The position numbers were made by a program, and so were the translations under genes. Positions 8,596 through 20,300 of a stretch of 35,070 nt of DNA are shown here, piece by piece. Source of the stretch: Chara braunii (lineage: Eukaryota > Streptophyta > Charophyceae > Charales > Characeae); the NCBI GenBank assembly GCA_003427395.1, contig BFEA01000056.1, positions 2,154,510-2,189,579 on the forward strand, given 5' to 3'. The notes beneath the pieces were generated by a model. It saw nothing but the letters and a program-made list of their open reading frames with translations. It made no database searches and was not told the DNA's origin. Each line of letters opens with the position of its first letter. The first letter of the stretch is position 1.

Positions 8596-9290
8596 GCTCG
8601 TACCGATGCGGGGCATCGGGCTTCGTCCCCTGTCCTTATCCTGTCGTCCCCTTGACCACCTCACCCTCCGCCATATCACTACCCGCATCACCTTCCCCTG
8701 CAATCCCTTCCCAATTGACACCTTCCGCTTCTTCTACGCCACTCGTCTTGCTGTCACGGTTCATCCCCATCCTTCTACCCGGTGTGCCACCCCTTTCTTC
8801 TGTCTCCACGCCCTTCTCTTCAGTGTCGCGTGGCGAGGCCACAACATCGTCGAGGTTTACTGCATGATCACGGGGACTATCCCCGCATGAGAGAACCACT
8901 ATCACTTCCGCACGGCGCTTTTTCGAACTTTCACCACCCTTTACCCCGACTATCTCGCATCCCTTCCGCCTAGTGGTAATCGGTTCCCTCGCTTTCATCG
9001 GATCATCGTTATCAGGAGCTTCCGGAGACAGTCGCGGGATTGGAGCAATTCCTACCCCCGCTTCCGTCTAACCCACCCCCTCGTCATACCCCCATGTATT
9101 GTCTTCCCTTTCCTCTTCCCGTTGGTCATTGATGCAGTTTGATTAGCGCCTGCCACGACAATGGCACTAATAATCCCCTCCTTGGATTGAAGAGAGCCCT
9201 TCCTGAAAAAATTGTAGGATAGAGCCACGCGTGCCACACTGGATGACGTCTACACTATTGTCGAACGGTAAGTGGCAACGAAGAAGGCTC
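8596..9290. other. No gene recognised downstream of the retroelement
   Basis: The composition is C/T-rich at first (8620-8830) and then mixed. The longer open frames on both strands look like shadows of biased composition, because none has a recognisable domain. The 3' terminal repeat of the retroelement would be expected somewhere downstream of 8600, but I found no segment matching anything upstream of 3098. Confidence 0.55.
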
Positions 9291-9292
9291 CG

Positions 9293-9387
9293 CGTGTCGA
9301 TCAATTAGAGAGATCGACACGTGTCATGATTCAAGCAAGCGGGAGCTTGCTTAAGATTGGAACCCCCTGGGCGTCACATATGTGACG
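9293..9387. repeat. Three hairpins in a row
   Basis: A 10-bp perfect stem (9293-9302/9312-9321, 9-nt loop) is followed by an 8-bp stem (9333-9340/9345-9352, GGGA loop) and a 16-bp perfect palindrome CGTCACATATGTGACG (9372-9387). The style matches the hairpin chain at 600-1420. Confidence 0.8.
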
Positions 9388-12300
9388 AACCAATTTCTGT
9401 TCCGCACGATTTTCTGCGCGATGACAATGAGGGGTCCTAAGATGGGAAGGTTGGGCCACTTACGGAAAATTGAGGGAAAATTGCATCGCTGTCCTCGCTT
9501 TTTTGTCTTTTTGCATCGCTTCTTTTCGGATGGCTGGGTTCAAGGCCGGGCAAGTCCCGAGATGGCCGATTGAGTGGTTGTCGCACCGACAGGGGCGCAA
9601 TTAATATTGTTTGACGTCGCTTCTTTCCCGTTCTGCTGTCGGATTTTAGGCGCGGAGATCGCGCGGGAGTTTTTGCTTCGTTCTTTTCGGATTTTCTTTT
9701 TCGTTTTGAATCTTGTCGAGCCTGGACGGCTCTCGGAACTTCGGATTTTTTTTTTGGAATTTGTACTTTTTTTTGCATTAGCTAGGAATTTAGGAATTTG
9801 GGATTTCTTTTGCCGTGCAATGCCTTCTCCTTGCGCGCTTCTTTTTGCGGCTGCAACGGAGCTTTGATTAGTCGGCGCCCTTAATCTTGCAAGTAACTGT
9901 AATTTTGGATGGGCGCCATTGTAATTGTATCTTTCTTTTGAGCTTCGTCTTTCCCGCTCTCCCTTTCTCTTTTGTTGTGCCTAGTTAGCCCGCGGCCTGC
10001 ATGCTCGGATCGATGCGTGGAGAGTGGCTATGTCCCCCACGCCGCGGTCTGGCCATGCAGAACGTGGGCGCTCCCTCTTCTAACCTCCCCTCTAAGTCTG
10101 TGCAATTCTGTGTTCTTCATGCATGCATGCACGCTATAAATTCCGGCTGCGCGATTAAATAACTCTCTTAACCAGCTGTTGGAAGCTCGGGGTAGCGCGA
10201 TCAGTGAGGGTCGTCTCACGAGCGAAGTAAGAGGTGAGTTGAAGTGGGAGTCGGGCGACCTGACGAGCTGGTGCCAAATGCGCGGGGTTGACAAGTGGGG
10301 CTACGGCGGACTGTAGCGCACGGGCAAACCTAACGGGTGCAGGAGGACTAAGCGGGGTGACGACTTCGTGGGTTGGTGCGCGACGATGGATTGTTCGCAT
10401 CGGAGAGAGAAAGACAGAGGAAGAGAGAGTTGAGGTTGATGAACGTGGATTTGCGATTTTCTTTGTCTTTTCCTTTCTTTTCGCCTTGTATATAAGTTTT
10501 AATTTCGACTCGAGCGATTCGCTCTTAAATCTTTTCGACATCTTTGCTTCAATATTGGTCCGTCTATAATGTCTCATTCTGTCTCGATCTTCCCTCTTTG
10601 CATGAATGGGATGGAATGATATGTTTGTCGTTTTTGCATAGTTATCATCCTTGCTTGTCACTTTGATCCGCTGATTGTTCTGATGTTGTTGCGACGTCTA
10701 ATGTGTGATGACACCTTGCATGCTCCAAATGATTGTTGATTGATTAGATGATTGGGTAGTATCTGGGGCACGTGAAGACTTTTGCATGAAGAATTAAACT
10801 CTCAACTTTGTAGCCAATAGACCCGGGTGCATGCGAACACCTCGCGCGGATACACGTAAGCGCGATCTGAATTGCGCAGCCTGCATATATCCACACGCGG
10901 CGATCCACGTTCACTAACTATGCCGCAACGACCAAATGTCGGACATATGGGACCCAGAGTACTTTGAGGCCTGGGAAGAAGAGGAATATGGTAGGCGAAG
11001 GTACCCAGAATTTCCTTGCCTAACCGAGAACCGATTGTGTCCCAGGGAGTTCCACTGTGTTGTAACCAGTGATCCAAGGTGCCCCGATTTCCCCACTACA
11101 GATAACACACAATACTTCATATCCCCCGGCTTCGTTGTTATCGCCACCAATTTCCCTCCCTTCCGCCTCCTCCTTCCCTATCACCAACTCACAGTGGTTC
11201 CGTGGAATTCTATCGCCCCGTATTGGCCTCGCACGCCGTGCAGAAATTGCAGACGACGCGGCCACCACCGAACCCCTTAAACTTCGGAACCCAACCATAA
11301 CGCGCAGCGACCGACGCCACGTGTCTACACCCGAAGGTCCGGTTCATAGGAATCACAACCATCCTGGACGGGTCTCTCCCCGAACCGCCGCCACCAAAAC
11401 AGACGGATCGGACGGCCCTGAATGCACCGCGCATGCCATCTGCCTTATGTTGCACGACATCGACTACCATCAGACCGGAAGTAACCCGTCCCTTAGCCCT
11501 ATTGCACCCATATCCCTGAACCCTTGCCACATGAGATCTCAGTTCTGACCTGGGACTTCACCCCCACTTTCCCAAAAATCCTTGGCACACCCCTTTTCGC
11601 ACTTCCAGGCCCACATCCCACTCCGATCAGGAAATCGCTTCGGGCGTGAGGTTGGGCGTCACAGCTCTGCTCAGTGGAGGCAGCAGGGGGGTGAAGGGGA
11701 GGTGGGGGAAGAGGTGGGGAGGAGAGGGGAAGCTAAATCAACCCTAATCAATATTTTCTTTAACATCATCATCTGCGTTTTTACTAGTTTTTTTATTATT
11801 GACCTTTTCCAACTTTTTTCTCCTCTAGTCGCTATTCATTGTATACAAGCGAGATGGCAAGTGGGTAGTATGGGGGGAACTGATCTCTATAGGAGCATCA
11901 CAAGGCGGGAGGTGATTGCTTTGTAAGGAGTAAAGGTAGAACGTGGGATGTACTAATCTGGAGTTGGATAACATCTAGCGGTGGCAGATTCGAACATCGG
12001 AAAGATCGGAGCATACTTTTGGGGGAATGGCATGCCTCGAGGTAAGCAAGGTTGTAAGTGGGTCTGCCACTGGTTGGGCCTGAAAAGGATTGCTCCTCAT
12101 CATGATGGTTCATTCGGCGGAAGCAACAAGGGGTGGAAGGGAACAGGTAGGAGGAGAGGAGGATGTAACCTCTATCAACCAATCTTTATCATCGGAAAGT
12201 TTTTTCTGTTTATGATTTATTTGAAATCATATCATGGAATGCTAGGTGCCATTATTCACTTAGCAGTTTCTTGAATGTGCTGTGTTTTTGTAATTGCCCA
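9388..12300. other. Long stretch without a recognisable gene
   Basis: The T-rich part at 9450-9850 and the GC-richer part at 10000-10400 carry only short frames of biased composition. GCTATAAA at 10132-10139 resembles a TATA box after an alternating CATGCATGCATG, but no gene follows that would support it. Positions 11070-11550 have a 159-codon plus-strand frame without recognisable domains. Positions 11681-11736 are G-run-rich and could form a plus-strand quadruplex. Confidence 0.5.
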
Positions 12301-12308
12301 GGTAGAGT

Positions 12309-12846
12309 TGATGCTAGAACGATGCTGGCCAGTGATGGGGCTTTGCCCTGTAACCTGCATGAGTAGGAGCTTGAGGCCTTGTAGAGAGATTTGGGAATTG
12401 CTGAGGGAGAAAGGCAATTTAGTAACTTCACGGATGGCTACAATTAAGACCGACAAGGATCGGAGCTGGGGCGGGTAGCGTTGCCCTGTAACACAACTAG
12501 ATTGAGGGTGTGAGAACATGTGGAGGCTTGATTGGTACATGGCACAACTCTGTTGAAGGGATTGATAAGATCGCCTTAATTTAGGGATATGATAGAAATT
12601 GAGTCATGAGTAAAATGACCTTTTGGTTAATCTTCCTAGTTTATAATCTAGTAGTCCATAGCCTTTTAATTCATCATGAATCTTTCTGAACCAGCAAGAG
12701 TTCATCTTGAATCATCCTAAAATTATCATGAACCATTATTAAGCATTGTATTCCTATTTTAAGGGACGTTGGGCCCGGTTCCCAGCATATGCTGCTTCCC
12801 ACGAATAAATCGGAGATTCGTTTGAAAAAAAAAAAAAAAAAAAAAA
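12309..12846 (+). repeat. ~515-bp dispersed repeat, copy A, followed by poly(A)22
   Basis: The segment 12309-12824 matches, in reverse complement, 26488-27003. Shared landmarks at the start are GATGCTAGAACGA and GAGGCCTTGTAGAGAGAT. Shared landmarks near the end are GGGACGTTGGGCCC- and CAGCATATGCTGCTTCCC-like words. Both copies span about 515 bp and each has an internal duplication with a period near 130-137 bp (GCCCTGTAAC at 12346 and 12483). Copy A ends in 22 A residues (12825-12846), as expected of a retroposed copy. No protein is recognisable. Confidence 0.75.
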
Positions 12847-13141
12847 GGCTTGAGCACGGATATAACTGCTACGGGGTTCCCCGTAATACTATAATGACAA
12901 TAAAAAATGTATGAAAGGTTGTCCTGTCCAGATTCGACAGGAGATTGAATTGTTGGGCTTAAACCACCACTACCTTTCCAAGTTGTAGTCCCATTTGGAA
13001 AAATGACCTCATCCGGAAAGTTTGCGAGTTCGGCATAGGGTCGGTAGGAAAGGAAAAAAAAGAAAAGATTGGGTTTCCGTGGACCCTCAATCAACAAAAA
13101 AATAAAAAAAATCACAACGTTGAATCCAGCGACGTTGAAAA
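12847..13141. other. Unassigned sequence between repeats
   Basis: About 295 bases lie between the poly(A) tract and the first direct repeat. It is AT-rich at its 3' end (13050-13110), with no gene or clear repeat. Confidence 0.5.
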
Positions 13142-13365
13142 GACCCTCACGGAAGTGGAAGTCACACCAGTGCTTTGAGGAATGTATTTGACTAGTATGT
13201 GAGAAACGTGATTTCTGATGTTCTCGCTTTTGTTTTCCTTTTTGTGCCCTACCAATGAGGTAGGGCGGTTTTCACGAGGGACACCTGGCTTCCTCACTCA
13301 TGTCAAACTCACAACAGGAGTGTATCTTCTGTATCGGACCCCGATCACGGCATAAGGGAAGTTTG
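13142..13365. repeat. Diverged ~240-bp direct repeat, copy 1
   Basis: It starts GACCCTCACGGA and ends GGCATAAGGGAAGTTTG. In the same order copy 2 (13628-13870) shares CACCAGTGCTTTGAG, GAACGTGA-like words, a pyrimidine tract, CTCACTCA and CATAAGGGAAGTTT. Confidence 0.8.
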
Positions 13366-13427
13366 TTTTTCTTTTTTTTCTTCATTTGTTTTCATGGGGG
13401 AACTTATTTTTAAATGAAATTATTGTT

Positions 13428-13620
13428 ATACTTAAAATAAATACAAAATCAATAAAATAGGCATAAAAAATAAATATAAATAAATGATATATATAATACA
13501 AATAATCTTATATAATAATAATAATAATATATATTATATTAATCATATTATATTAATAGTGATTATATATTCTTCTATATATCATATATAAATATATTAT
13601 ATGATTAATATGATAAAAAT
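13428..13620. repeat. Very AT-rich spacer
   Basis: About 190 bases are almost entirely A and T, with short TAA/ATAT runs and only a few G or C residues. It lies between the two direct repeats. Confidence 0.8.
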
Positions 13621-13627
13621 AAATAAA

Positions 13628-13870
13628 GGTCCTCACGGAGATGTACGTGACACCAGTGCTTTGAGAAATGTATCTCGCCAGAATGTGTGGAACGTGATAA
13701 CTTATGTTTCCTTTTTTGCTTTCATTTTTTTCGTTTTTTTCTTGTTCTCTGCTAGTGAGGCAAGGCGGATTCCACGGGGGCCAACTAAGTGCCTCACTCA
13801 CGACATACTCACATAAGCACTACAGGCGTTCTATATCAGATCGCGATCGCAACATAAGGGAAGTTTTTTC
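13628..13870. repeat. Diverged ~240-bp direct repeat, copy 2
   Basis: This is the counterpart of 13142-13365 with many substitutions. A degenerate tail copy follows at 13921-13985, with words from the start (CTCACCAGCACCTCAT) and end (GGCATTAGGGAAGTTTT) of the unit but lacking its middle. Confidence 0.75.
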
Positions 13871-13920
13871 TGTGTGTTCTTCATTTGTTTTGCAGAAGGA
13901 CAAACGCCCTCGTTGAGGAA

Positions 13921-13985
13921 CAGTCTCACCAGCACCTCATAAAATGTATCTGATGGCTACGACGGCATTAGGGAAGTTTTTTTTT
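13921..13985. repeat. Truncated third copy of the 13142/13628 direct repeat
   Basis: Only the opening word and the closing GGCATTAGGGAAG word of the unit are present, about 60 bases in total. An internal deletion is the simplest reading. Confidence 0.55.
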
Positions 13986-15030
13986 TCTCTCTTGTTCGGA
14001 TGTAGCTGCCCTGAGTAGAAACAAAGAAAATACGATGGGACTCCGACTTGAAAAAACTTGGTGCACAGACAAAATCAGGCTTGATAAAAACAGGATCGAA
14101 GATAGTGGTGGTTTAAAGAATTAGCCTTAAACCACAAGTACCTCCGCCAGTGTTCGAAGATTATGAGGTTTTGCCATTTCTCGAAGAAATCGAGGGTGGG
14201 AACCAAGGTCAACAATGTCTCGTAAATCTGAGTTTTATAGCGTCTGCGACAGAAAGGAAAAGGGAAGATTGATCACAAAGGATCCATCTCACCTGACTCA
14301 CATTTCGGGCCTTACAATGGGCCCATGCCTTCCCATTCTTCAAGGAGTCAATGGCAGTTAAAGCGTGGGCCGTACTCCTCAGTAACCCTTGACTTTCAGA
14401 TGCCCATAGACTGTATCAACGCCCCTATGGTATCTGGGTTAACGTGCAAGAAGAGGGATCGACTAGCTGTAGTGCAGGCGGTCGTCGGGCTTGGCATAGA
14501 AGCGAGAGATTACTCGGACTATTGGATGGTTGGTTCCCCTAGAAGTTTCCCTCAGAGCACAATGGGCAAAACCAGTGGCGACGTCGAAGTACAGTGGTCG
14601 AAAGACATTACTGATTTGCAGAGAGGACGACTGCTACCGAACGTTGCAACAACATAGAGGCAGGAAGACGGAAACGCCGCAAGGGAAAGAGCGAACGAGT
14701 GGAGGTGCAGCTTGCAGAAGAAGGTTGAATCTGGCCGCGGGTCAGAGCTAAGTACTTTGGATAATAGAGACGGAAATGACGGGGAAACGAAAGAGAAGAT
14801 GAGGTCAGGGAGAGAAGCGCAAATCCTGCTCATTCCTTGGGGGAGAGTTGAACGTGGCTAGCAGGAGCGATCAAATCTGAAAACGATGAGGAAGGACAGA
14901 AGCAAGCGAGAGAATGTTGTTGCTCACCCTATTCTTAACAAAATTGGGTAAGCAAAGAGTCGAGATTGAGGTTTTTGAGGAAGACGATCATAGCGGTAGA
15001 GTTAGGTTGACAATAAGTTAGTAGTATAAA
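13986..15030. other. No gene recognised
   Basis: The sequence is purine-rich, notably 14650-14900. The open frames of 60-110 codons here have no recognisable domains and overlap one another on both strands. Confidence 0.5.
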
Positions 15031-15039
15031 GTGAAAGTT

Positions 15040-15345
15040 ATTAAGAAGGAATATCGCGCGGAGAGATAGCGATGGTGAAAGAAGCATGAGTGAAAAGTTA
15101 GTTGTCTAATCATTTCTTGACCATTTCCGGAGAAGAAAAATGCTAAACTAGGATTTTAGGAGCAGGAGAGTACGGTTTTCAAGTCGGGATTAGTAGAAAG
15201 TTAGTGTAAGAAGAAGGTAGGAGAGAAAATTGTGCGCGGAGATGGTAGAAGTAGGTATGGTAGGAAACATAAGTTTGACTACCTCACTCGTTTCCTAGTG
15301 AAAACGAGCAAACTAAGATTATAAACTGGGTTTTTTAGGCATAGT
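15040..15345. repeat. Weak direct repeat, period about 170 bp
   Basis: The word CGCGCGGAGAGA at 15054 recurs as TGCGCGGAGATGG at 15232. The downstream words AAACTAGGATTTTAGG (about 15145) and AAACTAAGATTATA (about 15312) keep the same order. Divergence is high. Confidence 0.5.
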
Positions 15346-17000
15346 GATTCAGTCTGTTGCTTTAGATTTTGATTTTAACCGGTCATATAATCGCTACTGG
15401 TGTTAAGTGTTGCGGGCAATGATGAATTCGGTCGTATTCCAGCGGAGGATTCTTCCGCATTTAGTCGGAATGGATGCAATAGTGCAGCAAGCAAACGAGT
15501 GAGGTTTGCACAAAGGGAGAAAGGGAGAGACGAGCTACGCTGTCAAACTGCGTGCTAACCCAGGCAGTGACCATTGTTGTTTGGGTACGTACCTGACCAG
15601 CGTTCACAAGAAGATTCATTCCGACTTCGCTTATCTTGACGATGGACGTGGCCACTCGTTATCCCTCTCCATGCATGGTTGGGAAAGCAGTGTATACCTC
15701 CGTGATCTAATAGGAGATTTGTTGCACACTGCCCGTATCATCCTCTTTTGTTCTGGCGAATGTCCGCCTATACCGACCATCGTAGTATTTGCTTCATGAC
15801 TACCGTCGTCTGTGTAGTATTTTTTGGTTCACTCGAGATTCGTTTGGCGTCGCATTCGATGATAGTGTTCTTTGTGGCGCCCAACTTGATGGTTGTATCA
15901 TATGGTGTTGAGTTTTAATTAAGCTTGACGACTGTTTTCGCTGCTATGGGGCGCCGTTCCATTTAGTACAGAGTTTTTTGCATAATATTCCGCACTGTGC
16001 ACAACTGCTATTTTACCATGCACAAAAAACTGTAGAAGCTATGCATGGTTGGGCGGGGCACAAACTTACTGTGTTTTGAGCTAGGGTCGGTCCCAAGCGG
16101 AGGCGGAGTGTTATTGTCACCAATACGGCGGGCTGATCGGGGAAAGTGGTGGTCTCATAAACTTAGGATGTGCAGTAGGCAGGTGCCAATTGTCATGATT
16201 GCTGAGTGCTTTTCAGCCTTGTCTTGACATTTTGCTGTTGCGTGTTCAGTGCACGTCCGCACGCATTCGAATAAGGGAATAAGAAGAGGGGGGGTACTCT
16301 ATTTGAATATTATTCTTCTTAGACTGCGCAGTGAGGGTTTGGACTAAGAAGAGGCGTTGTGGTTTCTGAGAGAGATACTGCTGCAATTTGAAGGTTCATG
16401 AAAGTGCTCTTGAGTCTGCATCTGACTGTAAATTCACCATTTTACTGTGGTTTGACCAAGCTGCTGCATTTTATTGACCATCATTGCGGGACCCTCAAGA
16501 CTGAAAGGTATCAAGGTCCTCTCCTAAGAGTTGCGTTTGTCCCTCTCTTATATCTAGAGCGTCTGAAACCCCTTATCATTCTGTTTTTCTTACTCCAAGT
16601 CTAATCCTGTTTAGAGAGGAAGGTGGCACATGGGATTGTAACCCGTAGGACCGCATCAAGACTCTGTTGGGAGTCTTCCCATCGATTGCAGGAGCTCTAC
16701 TGGAACTCGAGAGGTGTTCTGAAGGCAGGGAACTAAGTGGTAACCATCGCTCCCTCCTATAAACCCAGTTATAACCCCTATCTGTACTTCTTGCTTTATT
16801 TTGACTGAGTATATTACCTGCATCCCTACTTTAACTTTAAGTTTGGCTTTCAGGATACAAACCAGACTTAAGTAGAAGAATATTTGTGTGAGCTCAGTTT
16901 CAATTTTGTTTCTTGATTGAAAGCAAATTGTGAAAAGGGTTTGCATCTTAAAAAAATGTGAGAGGAAGGTGGTCTTGCTTGTGTTTGACTAGGTCTACCA
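15346..17000. other. No gene recognised
   Basis: Mixed composition with only short frames. A small hairpin lies near 16659-16678 (AAGACTC with GAGTCTT). There is no recognisable domain, RNA gene or mobile element. Confidence 0.5.
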
Positions 17001-17016
17001 AAGGATGAGAGAGTCT

Positions 17017-17722
17017 CCATAAGTTTGAAGAACCCAATGCTGTGTTTATTTTTGATTGTCTGGAGGACCAGACAAGTTTCCATAAGATTGGATGGTCTGG
17101 TTGCTCTGACTCGTGAGGGTTGTTTGTGATTGGCTTTTGAGGGACCCAACAGACTTCCATAAGATTGGATGGCTTTGTTGCCTTCTTTCAATTGGGTTTT
17201 CTTATATTTTATTGGTTTCTGAAAGAGAGTTGGACATGTTCCATAAGATTGGATGACTCTAACTCTCTTTGTTTTATTCTGAGGGGAATTCAGGCAAAAG
17301 ACTGGAAAAGTTCCCATAAGATTGGGAGATATGGTCTGGAGCCACGCACATGCGGGAACCAGAATAGTAAATTTCAAGTTGTCCATATCTTTATATTATT
17401 TTACTTAGGAATAGGCTAGTCAGACATATTCCCATAAGATTGGATGGTCTGACTATAGCTTATCACAAACTGAAGAGAGTAGAGACTAAGAGTAAATTTG
17501 TGGTAAGAAGAGTCAGACTGAGCTTTGATCGGTTTAATCATATGCTGCCTTAGAAGACTATGTGCAAACAATTATATATAACTTGGATATTAAACAGTCA
17601 AGGACGACGAGGTTGGACAACACAGTCATATCCCGAAGGAAGAGAGAAGATGTAGTACCCTGTATTTGTGTATATCCAATGGCTGAGCTAGACAGGTTTC
17701 CATAAGATTGGATGGTCTAGCT
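17017..17722 (+). repeat. Array of seven stem-loops with a conserved 15-base loop core
   Basis: The core CCATAAGATTGGATG occurs exactly at 17080, 17157, 17241, 17432 and 17700, and in variant form at 17314 (GGGAG end) and 17017 (weak). The best copies are hairpins with the core in an exactly 21-nt loop: stems 17067-17073/17095-17101 (7 bp), 17417-17425/17447-17455 (9 bp) and 17686-17693/17715-17722 (8 bp). The inner four pairs (AGAC/GTCT) are constant, while the outer pairs differ but stay complementary. The copy at 17241 has a 10-bp perfect outer stem (17222-17231/17261-17270) with a larger internal loop. The copies at 17157 and 17314 have decayed stems. The first five copies lie about 63-84 bp apart, as in a tandem array; the last two are further apart. 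Function is unknown. Confidence 0.85.
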
Positions 17723-18019
17723 TTACACCTTATGTAAGCTGGGTATAAGACAAAATATTAAAAGATTATGAACTATTGTTTGATAAAGTTTGACTTTGGG
17801 GTGATGATAGTTCTTACCATTGTGGTTTGGCCTTGCATGTGACTGAGTGAGATTATTGCTTAGTCCAAGTTTCAGTTTGATAGGTAGTTGCTTTAGAGGC
17901 TCGTCACGTACTAGAGTTGTACGAATTAGTTCAATTTCTGCATTTTCTTAGTTAACTTTTTTTTTTACCTAGGTCAATTCTCGCATTTTCTGGGATCATT
18001 TGTTATACTTGGTTTTGTA

Positions 18020-18585
18020 TAAATCTTGGTAAGTTACTTTCTCTACGGGAAGCGCTGTCGAAATTTCTACAAATTCAAAGAGTTAGTCAAATCTGGCTTT
18101 CCAAAATTGAACTTTTTGTCGAAGTTTTTATCTGACTTAGTGAGAATCAGTAAATTTTTTTTTTCTAGAGGAATTGTTGCCCAAAGTTTTACTAATTCAG
18201 GGAGCTAGATAAAATTTGACTTTGAAAAGTCAAGATTATTCCAAGATATGAACTTAGCCTTTTATAAATTTTGAAAAACTACCTTCTCTACGGAAAGCGC
18301 TGCCAATATTTATATAAACCTAAGGAGTTCGTTAATTTTTTTTCTGACAGGGACTTAAATCTTATGTTGACTTCATATCTTACTTAGTATAAATATGAGA
18401 AGTCTATTTTTCGAAAGAAGATGCTGCCGAAATTTTTACTAATTCAGTAAGTTAGACAAAATTTGATTTTCCGAAGTTAGAGATTATTTTAGTTTTCATA
18501 TTCGGGCTAAGTATAAATTCAGAAAAGGTATTTTTCCTACAGAAAGTGCTGCTGAAATTTTCTTAGTTTAAAGGAGAGATTTTAT
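18020..18585 (+). repeat. Diverged tandem array, period about 120 bp, nearly five copies
   Basis: The block CTCTACGG(G/A)AAGCGCTG, then an AATTTxTACxAATTCA-like and a GAGTTAG-like word, begins near 18034, 18160, 18282, 18405 and 18525. Each copy is preceded by a TATAAAT-like word. Copies are well diverged but keep order and spacing. The array is AT-rich, and no frame stays open through it. Confidence 0.75.
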
Positions 18586-19181
18586 TTTGACATGTCATAA
18601 TTTTGGCACTAGTTTGGAGGTAGACTTGGACGCTTGAGTGAGAATGTGCTATGAAGGTTCATTCCCCATACACTGATAGTTAGCCTTGGGAATTGACTTG
18701 TCTTGTGTTACAGGTCCTATTTGATTGATCCGATTCAGGATTTGGACTAGATTCATTTTGATCCTACAAGGATCATCTTTTTTGTTATCACTTATAGCAG
18801 GTCGGTTGCCGATTTATCAGTTTACAATTCAACTTCAATTCACTCTCGCCAACTCAACCTAAAGGCTTTAGCCCTGTGGTTTGAATCGTTTCATTTGGGT
18901 TTTCACCCAGACTTTATTAAATGCCCATTTAACAAAGATATTGAATGCCTTTATTTATGGAAGGTTTGACAAAAGTTGAGGCTTGTGTGGTGAAAGCGAG
19001 GGGTCTGAGCGCAGAGAATGATTGAAGCTGACTCCGTGTAGTGCGTGAATTTTGGTTGAATCTTTGATGTGATTGCAGATATGTTTGTGGTTTGGACTTT
19101 GAATTTATTGTCTGCGATCACACACATATATATGGGTGAGAGGAGTCTCACTTTAATTGTCGCCTCATATTATAAACCCCT

Positions 19182-19188
<7 letters not shown>
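18586..19188. other. No gene recognised
   Basis: AT-rich mixed sequence with short frames only. Confidence 0.5.

Positions 19189-19238
<50 letters not shown>
19189..19238. repeat. (AT)25 microsatellite
   Basis: A perfect AT dinucleotide run of 50 bases. Confidence 0.98.
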
Positions 19239-19241
<3 letters not shown>

Positions 19242-20300
19242 TTGAGTATTCGCACGGCCTACTGTGACCGTGCGTAAGGGCTAAACAGACTTATGCCTTG
19301 AGACAAAAGGGATACCCCCTTTTTATCTTTGTCTTTTAAAGTTTTATAGTTGGATGTTCTAGTCCGTGGCAACCGTCAAAGTCAAACCCCTTGAGTTTTT
19401 TCCTGGTCATAGATAATGGAGTTGGTCTCTATGGCAATAAGAGACGATTGCCACCACAAGTATGAACCTGTGTACCACCCACTCTTCATAGGGTAGAAAA
19501 GAGGGTTTCGTTATCAACCTCACTTGGCAATTGTTCAGCGTTGAGAGATTAACCCCTTAAGGCGCGTGTCAGCCGACACTTGAGTCGAATGTAACCCTCG
19601 AGACTAACGAGGACTGCATGAGTATAGGTACTACATAGTACGCCATCATTGCGATCGTCTGCGTAAGCATGCATTACTAGTCGATATGAGAAGGTCCTGC
19701 GTCCGCGTGGTTTTATACTAAGTCTCGCACGAGTCGCCTAACCGATTTCGGTATCAAAAGGTTATGGGTTGAATACAAAAAGAAACTGGGAGTGTTGTTG
19801 TGTTGTTTGAGTGTATTTTTAATTTTATGTTTTAAAGAGTGGTGTAACGCGAGGAGAGTGAGATGCGTCATAGTCGACCGACGACGAGTCACGCTTGGAC
19901 CTTCAACCCCTCAAATACGTCGGTTCGCGTGTGGCTCTGATAGAGGCGTGGAACCGCACGTATCCCCTATGCTACAGCGTACGAGAAACGCCCTCGGCTG
20001 GTCCACCTCTGGAATTGCAACTGATTAGCTTTGGTACTGTGGACTGGTAGCTCAGCGGGGATACACTCACCGAAGGGAGGTGACAACTCTCGTAAGGTGG
20101 AGGTAAAGTTGTACCTCACGTTGGCCCTATCCTGTTGTAGGGACTCGCGAGAGGTATGGCTGGCGCACTCGGTTGGAGCGGCTACGAAAGCTCCATATGT
20201 ATCACGAGTAAACCAACTCCTGCGTGACGCGACCGGGAGGATCACTCCCTACGTGGGACCGATGTGCTCGACAACACTCCCACTCGAAAGTTGAGGATGA
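19239..20300. other. Unassigned sequence with several short hairpins
   Basis: The stretch is richer in GC than its flanks. It has many small stem-loops, for example GTGTC/GACAC near 19566, CCTCG/CGAGG near 19597 and a longer stem 20077-20088/20107-20117 with one bulge. TAGCTCAGCGGG (20048-20059) looks like a Pol III A box, and a 5-bp stem with a 7-base loop follows at the right distance for an anticodon arm (20067-20083). The D stem, T arm and acceptor do not pair, so this is not a tRNA gene. No family is recognised. Confidence 0.5.

Noticed and set aside
10132-10139. TATA-box-like word GCTATAAA
   Set aside because: No downstream gene or transcript evidence supports a promoter, and such words are frequent in AT-rich DNA.
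16868-17386. A 172-codon minus-strand ORF with repeated peptide motifs
   Set aside because: The repeats come from the stem-loop core, which falls in different frames along the ORF (reading IQSYG in some copies and NLME in others). Protein selection would keep one frame.
20041-20117. tRNA-like arrangement with an A-box match and a 5-bp/7-base stem-loop at the anticodon position
   Set aside because: The D stem, T arm and acceptor stem do not pair, there is no B box, and the base before the would-be anticodon is A instead of T.
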